From positions 5,642,001-5,706,000 of the forward strand of contig OZ218950.1 of assembly GCA_965112735.1 (NCBI GenBank): 64,000 bases of DNA, read 5' to 3'. Positions 10,568 through 21,639 of this stretch are shown in pieces (the first letter of the stretch is position 1; each line of letters begins with the position of its first letter). This stretch comes from Phaeosaccion multiseriatum. Taxonomy: Eukaryota > Ochrophyta, other classes. The notes below the pieces were generated by a model, which was not told the DNA's origin, searched no databases, and worked only from the letters and a program-made list of their open reading frames with translations. A program made the translations under genes and the position numbers.

Positions 10568-11116
10568 ATGTCCCATCATGAAGGGAGGCACGGGTCCTTT
10601 GTAGTTGGCGACAGATCCAAGGTCGCGCGTCTACAGGTAAGAAGGTGTTAGAGGAGGAAAAGGGGAAAAGAAAGGAAAGAAAAAGAAAGTGAGTTGAGAG
10701 AGAGTAAGAGGGAAAAGGAGTCTGGCCTCAAAGCAGCTGTCGCAAGGAAGTATCGATGGGTTCCCAATACAATCGATTGTGGGAAGGAAGTAGATAGGTA
10801 GAGGTTTGGGGATTGTGTGCTGCCGAACACATCGACACCTATCCTCTGATTCTCACGCTTCCTCTCTCCACTGCTCCACTGCTCCAAATACGCATGAATG
10901 GACCAATACCGCGCTGTACAGCGTGAGATCTCTGCCCTCAGGAATGAGCACGACAAGGTGCGGCTAAAGCATTGCGCGAGTGACGGGGGGGAGGGGGAGG
11001 AGGGGAGTGCTTCGGGATCGTCTCGAAATCCAGGGAGCGTAGTGCTGAGGGAGCTGGAGGACACAATTTCAAGCAAAAGGGAGTTGATCGTCAAGATTAC
11101 ACTTGGATTGGGTTAG
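10568..11116 (+). CDS. Short coiled-coil protein, possibly truncated
   Basis: Exon 1 (10568-10635) encodes MSHHEGRHGSFVVGDRSKV followed by ARLQ; a GTAAGA donor follows. The next exon most plausibly starts near 10921 (REISALRNEHDKVRLKHC) and runs to a stop at 11116, giving about 88 residues. The heptad pattern (LQREISALRNEHDKV, then VLRELEDTISSKRELIVKI) predicts a coiled coil resembling outer-dynein-arm docking-complex proteins (CCDC63/CCDC114 type). That resemblance is weak and the expected several hundred further residues are missing. The gene is either a small protein, continues through an unseen splice, or is a decayed copy. Confidence 0.45.
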
Positions 11117-11715
11117 GTGTGCGCGTGTGCACCATGTGTTGATGAAGCATCGCAAGCAGGGGCGGCGTGTCGATCCCTGGCTGGTGCATACCTTCGCAGC
11201 TTGCCACCATCCTTGGCACCGGCACGGCGCGGAATTTCACAAACGCGCACCGAGACGAGCGGATCCCGCCAAGCGGTTGAGCGAGGGAGGCGCAATGACA
11301 AAAAGCAAATGTACAAAAAGTCGCCAAGAAGTGCTCTAGGCCAGTAGGTACAGTGGGGGGGGGGGGGGGGGGGTTCATTGCCGAACCACAGGGGTAGCAA
11401 GAGGGGGGCCTGGCGCATCCCTAACCATCCTCAGTACCTCCGCTTCGCTGTAGTTACATTGGGTGAAGCGAGTTTGCAATGTATGGTTGCAATATCGCAT
11501 CGCAGGGGCGGCGGGAAGGTAGTAAGGGGCGGGGACGACTTCAAATTAAATGCTTTGTTATTTTTTTAAGGGGCGAGGGACTACTGGTAGCACCGAGCGC
11601 GAGCCAAGCGGGGGGGAGGGGGCGGGTGCAATTAATTAAAAAAAAAAAAGGAATGTACATTACATAGACCAGTAGCTACGCTTTCGGGGGGGGGGGGGGA
11701 GCTCATCTGGACTCG
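11117..11715. other. Convergent intergenic region, poly-G and poly-A runs
   Basis: About 600 bp between converging genes. Homopolymer runs occur at 11355-11374 (G), about 11638-11650 (A) and 11686-11699 (G). No supported gene. Confidence 0.4.
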
Positions 11716-12911
11716 TCATCTCGACTCATTACCGAAGCTCGTAAACGTGTTGGTCGGCGGGTCTGGCACATCGAGTTTCATCCTCAGTACCTCCGCTTCC
11801 CTCTGCACGTGGCCATCCAGCGCCTCTGTGAATTGCCTCCTCCGATACTCTGCCTTGGTGGCATGGCGCTGCTTCTCGGCCCTTTGCGCTGCGAGCATTT
11901 GCATCTTGCGGTGGCCGCTCGTCTTCTCCAGATCCAGCAGCGCCTTCAGTCGCCGCTCCTCCTCGAGAATGGCCCTCTTCTCTCGCCGCAGGGCTTCCAA
12001 GTCACTCTCTTCTGTCAGTGCCTGCAGGACGGGAGAGACGCAATACGCAAGAGAGAGCGAAAACGGGGGGGGGGGGGGCTGTTGCTGAGAAACAGGGAAT
12101 GAAGGGAGTCGAAAACACAACAAACACATTCACATCCTTCTCCCATTTTCCAGGCGGCAAGTAGCCCACACCCAACAAAAGGCCCGCCTTCACGCCCCAT
12201 CCCCCAGAGCTTACAGACCCGCGCACCTGCAACAAAATGTCGTTCTTTGCATTTTCTCTGCGTCTCTCCGCGGCCTTTGCTCTCCTCCAGTCCTCCTTGA
12301 GCCGGACCTTATTGTCCTCGTCGGTGCGCTCGTTCTCCGCCAGCAGGTCCACTCCAAAGGGCGATGCCCTCGTTCGCTGCTTCCACTCCATTGTCTTCTT
12401 CTGCTTGTTCGAAAGGATCTTCCGTCTGCGTGTAGTGGCGGTATACATACATGTTTGGGGAGGAAGTAGAGTGAGTACCGCACTCCAAACCCCTTCCTTT
12501 GAGTGAGTGTTTTCCCTACACGCTCAGATAGAGAAGCATCTTATTAATGACACGTGTACAGTACGGTACGCAAGTCCCCCACCCTCGAGGGCTTGTAGCT
12601 GGGCAGAAGAGACAAAGGATGCGGGAGTGTGTGGGAGACAGACCACATGTATACATGAGATGAGCCCAGCATCTCTATTCGTAGGAAAGATCTAGGAGGA
12701 GCTGCACCAACCTTGATTCGGCCTGCCCCTTCAGCATGTCTTGCTTGACCTTATCTCTTTGGATAAACTTCCTGCTCATGATCTGAGCGCTTTCCACCCT
12801 CGCCATGGCTCTTCTATCAAAATGGCCGTGGTCGGGCGGCTGAAGGTCCTCCACGCTGAGACCCATGTTGTTGAGCTCATACTCTAGCGTCTCCAGGACG
12901 TTGTCCCCCAT
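11716..12911 (-). CDS. Conserved-looking coiled-coil protein of unknown function
   Basis: Three exons join in frame: 12911 to about 12709, about 12430-12237 and about 12022-11716, giving about 235 residues. The start MGDNVLETLEYELNNMGLSV is the first ATG. The middle is basic (KQKKTMEWKQRTRASPFG), followed by a long, highly charged helix rich in Arg, Lys, Glu and Gln (RLKEDWRRAKAAERRREN; ALRREKRAILEEERRLKALL), typical of cytoskeletal or axonemal coiled coils. I do not recognise the family. It is divergently transcribed from the calcyphosin-module gene. Confidence 0.7.
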
Positions 12912-13279
12912 GGAAGCCTAGAATGGGTTCCACACGGCGGGCGAAGCCCCGACTTGGCCCAGAGGGCTGCAGCCAAGGAGTGGGAGTTTGGTCCCTCCAC
13001 CTCGGCTCCCCCCCTTCCCTCCCCAGCCTGTCCTTTCTTTTCCTTCCTCCAGATCCTCTCAAGTGCCTATATCCCTTCCCTCTGCTCCTTATCACCTACT
13101 GTATAGTGGTATGTAATGGCGTGAGAAGGGGGAGAAGAAGAAAAACAGTTTCGCAGTTTTCGTTTCGTTTTCACCGCCGCCGGAGAAGCTTTCCATCTCA
13201 CTGTGAAACGGATAACTAAATACCTGAAATAGAGAAGAAAGAGGGGACCTAAAGAGAGAACAGCTCGCAGATCACAGTC
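12912..13279. promoter_or_regulatory. Divergent intergenic region, coiled-coil gene / calcyphosin-module gene
   Basis: The 368 bp between the ATGs must contain both promoters. A pyrimidine-rich block at 13000-13080 and a TTTCGTTTCGTTTTC run near 13160 are the only notable signals. Confidence 0.45.
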
Positions 13280-14210
13280 ATGGCGCCCTCCTCGAAGGCG
13301 GCGGCAGTGGCTGTAGAGGAGGTCATGGAGAGGCTACGGAAGGAGCTGCAGAGAGCGTCCGACCCGCTCATCCTGGCGCGCTTCGCCCACTTATGCCGCC
13401 TGAAGACCGCCAACACGGAGAAGATGTCCGACCGCGACATCGTCGAAGCGTTAGAGCAAGGTGAGAGGAAGGAGTGGTGAATGCAACTTCTCTATTGTTT
13501 GTTTACTTCTCACACGCCTCTCTCTCCCTCCCCCTCTCCTACAGCGAACATGCCGCTCACGAGGCATGACGCCGAGTTCCTGGCGATTCGCATCGCATCC
13601 TACAAGGACTTCGTGTGGTCTCTCATGTAGGGCACGGCTGATGCTTCCACAGGGCCCCGACCCCACCCCCTCTCACCCTCTTTCGATATGCATGATCCAT
13701 TCTGCTGCTCCTCCCCTCAGGGGCAAGCCCTCACCACAGAGGAGGGCGTTGAACCTTGCTGTGTTCGATATGATCGATCTAAACTCGGACGGAGTCTTGC
13801 AGGCGGATGAGATTTCTACTTGCTTCAACGCGTCCGCGCACCCAGAAGTGCGACAGCGCCGGATGAGCGCGGGGGGGCTGAACCGGGAGGTGATGAGTTT
13901 CTTGACTTCGTTTGTGGAGAAGGAAGCCAAGGCGACCCAACACCTCACCTCAGAAGACTTCTTGGAGTGGCACAGGTAACCAACTAACTTCCCGAGGCCC
14001 TGTGTACGGGAGGGGGGGGGAGGGAGGGGGTTGACTTACCTCCTCCAAAGACCCCGCCTGCCTGCTTCTCCGCTGGACTGCTTCAGCCACCCTCAATCCT
14101 TGCGTCCCTCCCTCTCCTCCTCGACCACTTCTTTGTCGGCAGCATGCTCACTGCGTTCGTCAGCGATAACTATTTCAGAGACCTCATGGCGACAGTATGG
14201 CGCCCCCCCC
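13280..14210 (+). other. Calcyphosin module 1
   Basis: Exons 13280-13460, 13545 to about 13626, about 13721-13976 and one from about 14143. The loop [12 protein letters not shown] is a canonical EF-hand; then [18 protein letters not shown] spliced to [12 protein letters not shown], and LMATVWR, the usual module ending. Confidence 0.8.
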
Positions 14211-17050
14211 GGGACGGCGAAGGCTTCGAGACCGCTCGCGACCGCCAGCACAACAACAACAAGGGCATTGTTGGAGTCTGTCTTCGCTTCCGCCGCCAGC
14301 TGGCCAGCAGAGGCGTGCGAGGCGTGGTAAGAGCAACACGACTCCTCAAGTGTATCACTGAGGCTACGGATGCTGAGCTGAGTCTGCACGTGGTGGTTTT
14401 CTTTCTCTTCTTCTGCCCCCCCTTGTTTCCTCTCTCAACTCTTTTTTTTTAATCCATCGATTGATACACACTTGATAACCACCTCCCTCCAGGCTGACCT
14501 GCGCAGAAGGATGCGAGCGGGTGCGGTGCGCGTGTGGGGTGTCGAGGTGCCATCGAGCGGGAGAGAGGAGCCCGGCGTGATACCCAAGGACGTGTTTTGC
14601 GATGTCCTTGGCGAGATGCAGCTTGAGGTGGGCTGGGTTGGGTTGGTTTGGTTTAGTTTCAGCGCTGACCTACCTACGTTCCGTCTATGCGTTTTTCGAG
14701 CAGAGGAAGAAATGAGTGCAGCCCTTGACTGACTGGCTGACTGACCGACGGACTGACTGATTGACCGACTGACTGACTGACTGACTGACTGCCTGACTGA
14801 CTGACTGACTGACCGACGGACTGACTGATTGACCGACTGACTGACTGACTGACTGACTGTCTGATCGACCAACCGACCGATTGGCTCTCCTCTCCTCTCC
14901 TCTCCTCTCCTCTCCCCTCCTCTCCTCTCCTCTCCTCTCCTCTCCTCTCCTCTCCCCTCCTCTCCCCTCCTCTCCTCTCCTCTCCTCCCCTCTCCCCTCC
15001 TCTCCCCTCCTCTCCTCTCCTCTCCTCTCCTCTCCTCTCCCCCCCCCCCCCCCGCAGCCCAACACGCAAGACATGAACTCTATCGCCAGTGCCTTTGACG
15101 TGGATGGATCGGGCAAATTCATCAATGTCGCGGCCTTCATCGCCTCTGTCAAGGGAGTCCTCAGCCGAGAACGTTCCCGCACCATTCGGCGGTGCTTTCG
15201 CCACTTGGCAGGAAGGAGACGAGGGGGTAGGAGTGGTGAGGACGATGATCAGGGGGAGGAGGAGGACGACGACGACGACGATGAGGAGGAGGAGGAGGAG
15301 GAGGAGGAGGGAGGAGCGGAGAGGCCGTCGATAGACCCTACCCACATGTGCACTTCCTACAAGGCGAGTCAGCACCCAGACGTGCTGCGAGGGGACATGA
15401 GTGAGGAAGATGCCATGCGATTGCTAGTGGACACGTTCGAGCTGGAGGGACAGCGAGTCACCTGGGCAGACTTTGAGCGTTACTTTGAGGACATGAGTCT
15501 CACGGTGGAGGACGACGAGGCCTTCACGGCGCTTATGGAGAGCGTGTGGGGACTGCCTAGTGCTCGTGCTGCTCGCAGCGGAGGCGTGGCTTTGGCCCAT
15601 TCTTCGGCTCGGGCAGCAACAGCAGCAGCAGCAGGAGCAGCAGGAGGAGGAGGAGCAGGAGGAGCAGGAGGAGGAGGAGGAGGAGGAGGGGGATTGGGGG
15701 CAGCAGGCCTTCTTCTTCCGCAACCCCCCAACTCGGTGTCCTTCGCCTCTGCAACAGCCGGGTATGGGCATGCAGCTGGGAGCCAAGCGGGCAACCCCTC
15801 GGCATCATCAGCAGCAGTTGGTGATACAGCAGCAGCAGCAGTTGGTGATACAGCAACAGGCTACACGGCGCGAAGGCCGCTTGTTAGGGCCGCAGGAGTG
15901 GCCAGTGCCCCGCCGTCGGAGTCGCCGTCGGAGGTAAGACAGAAGGGGGCGAAGGAAGCGCGAGACCAGAGGGGCAAGACGAGAGGGGCGAAAGGGGTTT
16001 CGGAAGGGAGAGAGAGAGAGAGAGTCTCGGGTATGACTCGGTATGTGACTCTTCGGTATGACTCTTCACGACATGAAAGAGGCTCTGGGTAGAGTAGCGC
16101 ATCGTATCGAATCGGATGGATGGATGGATGGATGGCCATGGAATGGCATGAATGTGTCATACATGCACGCGTGGTTCGGTCGGTCCTTGCAGATGCACAA
16201 CACCCAAACCACACCACACCCCGTTGAGTTGAAACGTCGGTCCGAAGTCGTAACGTCGCAACCTCCTTTGTGGGCAAACGCTGATTTACGTGCCTCTCTC
16301 TGCCTTCTCTTGCTCTGCAAACGCTTCTATGCCTCTCTCTCCCCCTCTCTCCTTTTATGCCTATCTCTCCCTCTCTCTCCCCCTCTCCCCCCCTCTCTCC
16401 TTCTATGCCTCTCTCTCCCCCTCTCTCCTTCTATGCCTATCTCTCTCCCCCTCTCCCCCTCTCTCCCCCTTCTCTCTCTCTCCCTCTCTCTCTCTCTCTC
16501 TGTGCTTTGTGCTCCCTTGTCTCGGGATCGGTGGTCGGTCTGTTGACGCAGCAGCAGCAGCAGCAGCAGCAGCACTCACGTCAGCAGGGGACTCAGCAGG
16601 GACCGCTGGCGGCGACCGACTACCGCCGACAAGGAAAGCTCTACTCCAAGAACACAAGAGTGGGAGGCGGGTCGGAACCCACCGGAGGGGATTCGGGCGC
16701 CATGAACTTCGGCCTCCAAGCTGTCATTGCAAGCATCAAATCAGAGCTTGCCTGCAGGGGGGTGTGGGGGGTGGCGGGTCTGGGCAGGTGCTTTCGAGAG
16801 GTGGCGGCGGCCGAGAGAGCGAGCGGAGAGGGCAGCGGTGGGGGTGGTAATAATAATAGTGGTGGTGGTGATGGTGGTCTGTCGCTGCGTGGTCTGAAGA
16901 AAGCCTTCCGTGACATGCGCATGGCCTTTGCGCACGGAGATAGCGAGCTCAGACAGCTGTTCGCCTTCTTCGACACCGACAATAAGGGCTACATCGACCC
17001 CAGCGCCTTCCTCAGGAGCCTGCAGGACCCCCTCTCGGACTGGCGGAGGC

Positions 17051-17147
<97 letters not shown>

Positions 17148-19488
17148 TGGGTGGGTGGGTGCGTGGGTGGGTGCGTGGGTGCGTGCGTGCGTACATATGC
17201 CTCTTTTCTCTTGTTTCATCTCATCATCTCGCCATCCTCCTCCCCCCCTACCCCACTTCTCCTCCTCCTCCTCCTCCTCCTCCTCCTCCTCCTCGTCGTC
17301 GTCGTCATCCCCCCCTCTCAGCTGGTGACTCTCGCCTTCCAACAACTGTGCCACAACGGCCTCGACGCCGCCCACCCCGCTGACGTGGCCAGTCAATTCG
17401 ACGCCGCCAACCACCCTGACGTCAGGGCCGGAAGAGTATCCGCCCAGGAGGCGTACGACGAGTTTGCGAGCAACTTGTATGTGGAGGGCAACGTCTCTCT
17501 GGAGGACTTTAGCAACTATTACGCCGCGCTGTCCGCTGCCATCCCCTCGGATGAGCACTTTGAGGCCATACTTGCGGGCGTGTGGCACGTGTCCATTCCC
17601 AGCAAGGTAAGGAGGGTATGTGTGTGTGTGTGCGTGCGTGTGTGCATGTGTGTGTGGGTGTGTGTTTCTCTGTGTGTGTGTGCGTGTGTGTGTGTGCGTG
17701 CGTGTGTGTGTGTGGGTGTGTGTTTCGCTGTGTGTGTGCATGTTTGTGCGTGTGTGTGTGTCTCTGTGTGTGTGCGTGTGTGTGCGTGTGTGTATGCATG
17801 TGTGTGCTGCGTGTGTGTGTGTGTGCTGTGGGTGGTCGAGAGCGGTCTTGTTGCTAAAGAAAAGAAAAGGGCAGTGAGAGCGTCCGTCAAACCGAACCCG
17901 GTCCTCCTCTGCACCCCCTTTGCTTTAGACCGCACTCTCATCTCCGTTCGGCGTCCTGACACTGCCCACTTTCCACCACGCCCCATCCCCCCCCTCCAAC
18001 CCAGACACCCAAGCAAGCAGAGTCTTTTAGAGTCTCACTCCCCTCCCCCCCCTCCCCCCCCCAAACCCCCTCCCACCCGCCCACCCCCTCCTGTAGGGAG
18101 TCTCCTCCGCCCCTTCTCTACCCTTGCCGGACCAAGCCATCTCCGGCGGCGGCGGCACGTGTGTGTCACTAATAGATGCCCTCTCCGGGCCCGGGGCGGC
18201 CCAGGGAGGGGAACAAGAGGGGGAGGAGGGGGCGGAGGGGGAGGCCTTGCGGCAACCCACCCTGCTTGAGATGCGCATCGCGAGGGAAGGTGAGAGTGGC
18301 TCGGCACGGTATTATCTCTCTCTCTCTATCTCTTTCTCTATCTCCCTCTCGTTCTCTCCCTATCCATCTTTCATCTCCCTCTCTCCCTCTCCCCCCCCCC
18401 CCCCTCCCTCTCTCTCTTGTGGCTCTCTGGCTTTCTAGCTATCCTGAACCTGCCCCCCCCCCACCCCCCCCCCACCTCCCTCCTCCCCCAAAGGGCCCGG
18501 CGACGGCTCTGCTGCAGGCCATTCTCTGGACCTCTCCACCCTCTACCCCGCTCCCCAGCACTACCGACGCGACGGAGCGAGCAGGATGGAAGGCCTCGTG
18601 CTCAAACCCGACGCGGGCTTGCTCAGTCTCATTCGACGCGTGAGGGAGGAGCTCACTGCGAGAGGGGTCAGGGGTTTCTCCACCCTAGGGAGGAAGCTTC
18701 GAGTGGCTGCTTTGCAAGGGCAAGGGCGAGGGCAGGGAGAGCAGTGGGGTCGGACAGCAACCACCACCACCACCACCACCACCACCACTACCACCACCGG
18801 TCCAAATAGCGCCCCTGCTACCCCCCCTGGGCTCAAGCTTCCGGGCTTCAAACAGACCCTGAGGGAGATGGGGCTGAGTCTGTCGGAGAGGGAGATGGAG
18901 CTGCTGTATCAGCATGTCGAGCTGTGTGGGGCGGTAGGCAAGGACGAGGAGGACGTGCTACGGGCGTTCAGAGAGCCTCTGTCGGGCAGCAGGCTGCGTC
19001 TCGTCAAGCTTGCGTTTGAGGCTATCGCCAAGGACGGGAGCAGCTACCTCCCCCCAGGTGGGTGGGTGTACACAAACATTATGTAGATGTATGTATATGC
19101 ATACGTATGAGGCACGCACTGCTTGACTTTTTGCTGGACTTTTTGACTTTGCTTGACTTTGCTTGACTTTGCTTGACTTTGCTTGACTTTGCTTGACTTT
19201 GCTTGACTTTGCTTGACTTTGCTTGACTTTGCTTGACTTTGCTTGACTTTGCTTGACTTTGCGTTTGTTTTGCTCTGCTTGCTTGCGGGCCATGGTACCT
19301 ACCTGCTGTTTATTCATCACTTATCATTAAATTAACATATCATTGACGAGACTCCCCTTTGCCCCCCACCAGACGCGGTGGCCTCACACTTCTGCGCCTC
19401 TCTGCACCCCTGTGTCATCTCCGGGGCACGATCTCAACAAGAGGTGCGTTGGCAGTCAGTCAGTCAGTCAGTCAGTCAGTCAGTCAGT

Positions 19489-19519
<31 letters not shown>

Positions 19520-19580
19520 TCAGTCAGTCAGTCAGTCAGTCAGTCAGTCAGTCAGTCAGTCAGTCAGTCAGTCAGTCAGT

Positions 19581-19611
<31 letters not shown>

Positions 19612-21365
19612 TCAGTCAGTCAGTCAGTCAGTCAGTCAGTCAGTCAGTCAGTCAGTCAGTCAGTCAGGCAGTCAGGCAGTCAGGCAGTCAGTCAGGCAGG
19701 CAGGCAGGCAGGCAGGCAGTCAGTCAGTCAGTCAGTCAGTCAGTCAGTCAGTCAGTCAGTCAGTCAGTCAGTCAGTCAGTCAGTCAGTCAGTCAGTCAGT
19801 CAGGCAGTCAGTCAGTCAGTCAGTCAGTCAGTCAGTCAGTCAGTCAGGCAGTCTGCCAGTCAGTCAGTCAGTCAATCAGTCAGTCAGTCAGTCAGTCAGG
19901 CAGTCAGTCAGTCAGTCAGTCAGTCAGTCAGTCAGTCAGTCAGTCAGTCAGTCAGTCAGTTAGTCAGTCAGTCAGGCAGTCAGTCAGTCAGGCAGTCAGG
20001 CAGTCAGTCAGTCAGTCAGTCAGGCAGTCAGTCAGTCAGTCAGTCAGTCAGTCAGTCAGTCAGTCAGTCAGTCAGGCAGTCAGTCAGTCAGTCAGTCAGT
20101 CAGTCAGTCAGGCAGTCAGTCAGGCAGTCAGTCAGTCAGTCAGTCAGTCAGGCAGTCAGTCAGGCAGTCAGTCAGTCAGTCAGGCAGTCAAACTCTCTCT
20201 CAGTCATTACTAACGTATGTACACAATGACGTACTGACTTACTGGGATTCTTTCATGACGTACTGACTTACTGGGATTCTATCGTTCTCGTAACTTGTGT
20301 GCAACAGGTGCGCCAGGAGCTGCTGGAGAGCTTCAACGTGTCCACGGGGAAGAGCCTCACACGAAAGGACTTTGTGCGATATTACACTAACGTATCCAGC
20401 ACCATTGCAAACGTGAGCAAGTGGGAAGGGGGGCAGTGGGAAGGGAGGGAGGGAGAGAGGGAGGCAGTGGGAAGGGAGGGAGGGAGGAAGGAAGGGAGGG
20501 AGAGAGGGAGGGAGTGGTGAAGGGACGGAGGGAGGGAGGGAGGGAGGGAGGGAGGGAGGGAGGGACGGAGGGAGGGAGGGGAGGGGGGGAGGGAGTGGTG
20601 AAGGGACGGACGGAGGGAGGGAGGGAGGGGTCAAGGGAGGGAAGGAAGGAGGGAGGGAGGGAGGGCTGCCCATCAGCGCAGGGAGAAGCTCTCTCTCTTC
20701 TCTCTCTTCTCTCTCTTCGCTCTCTTCTACCTTCTTTCTCTTCTCTCTCATCTCCTCTTTTCTCTCTTCTTATCTTCTTCTCTCTTCTTCTCTCTTCTGT
20801 CTCTCTCTAACCGCTATGACTCTATCTGAAGTCTCCTGAGTCGAGCCAGTAGAAACTCTCGATGCTCTGCGGTCCGTCCCAACAACCCACCCCCTCCATC
20901 CACTCACCCCCCCCCCCCCCCCTCCCCCCTCCTGCGTCCCTCTCTCCTCCCCACCAGGACGAATTCTTTGACTTAGTGGTGTGTAACAGTTGGGGAGTGC
21001 CCCACCGGGAGAGCATGTTCCTCACTGCCGCCGCCAACAGGGCAAAGGAAGCCTCCACACCGGGGGGAGGACCGGTGGGACGACTTATTAAGGTGAGAGG
21101 AAAGTGTCGATTTTCGAGTCGATATTGGTCAAGGTCTAATGAAATGAATTGAATGGCGAGAGGAACGGAGAGGAGAGGAGACTTGTTGCGCATGCGTGTG
21201 TGTACGTGTGTGCGTGTGTGTACGTGTGTACGTGTGCGCGTGTGTGCGTACGTGCGTGCGTGTGTGCGTGTGCGTGTGAGTGTGTGCACGTGTGTGCGTG
21301 TGTACGTGTGTGCGTGTGCATGTGTGCACGTGTGTGCGTGTGTGTGCGTGTGCGTGTATGTGTGT

Positions 21366-21413
<48 letters not shown>

Positions 21414-21601
21414 GTGCACGTGTGTGCGTGTGTACGTGTGTGCGTGTGCGTGTGTGTGCGTGTGTGTGTGTGCGTGTGTGTGTGTGTGTGCGTGTGTGCA
21501 CGTGTGTGCGTGTGTACGTGTGTGCGTGTGCGTGTGTGCACGTGCGTGCGTGTGTGTGCGTGTGTGCGTGTGTGCGTGTGTGCGTGTGCGTGTATGTGTG
21601 T

Positions 21602-21639
<38 letters not shown>

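Larger units (their letters stand above)
18586..21000 (+). other. Calcyphosin module 4
   Basis: [20 protein letters not shown], a Thr tract (about 13 ACC codons), [35 protein letters not shown], then after introns [47 protein letters not shown] and [15 protein letters not shown]. No intact EF loop is seen. Confidence 0.8.

Noticed and set aside
19131-20190. CRISPR-like array of direct repeats
   Set aside because: There are no unique spacers; these are tandem repeats in a eukaryotic intron.
19359-20229. Overlapping frames of Ser/Gln/Val in the CAGT array
   Set aside because: A tetranucleotide repeat without stop codons is open in three frames at once; no domain is present.
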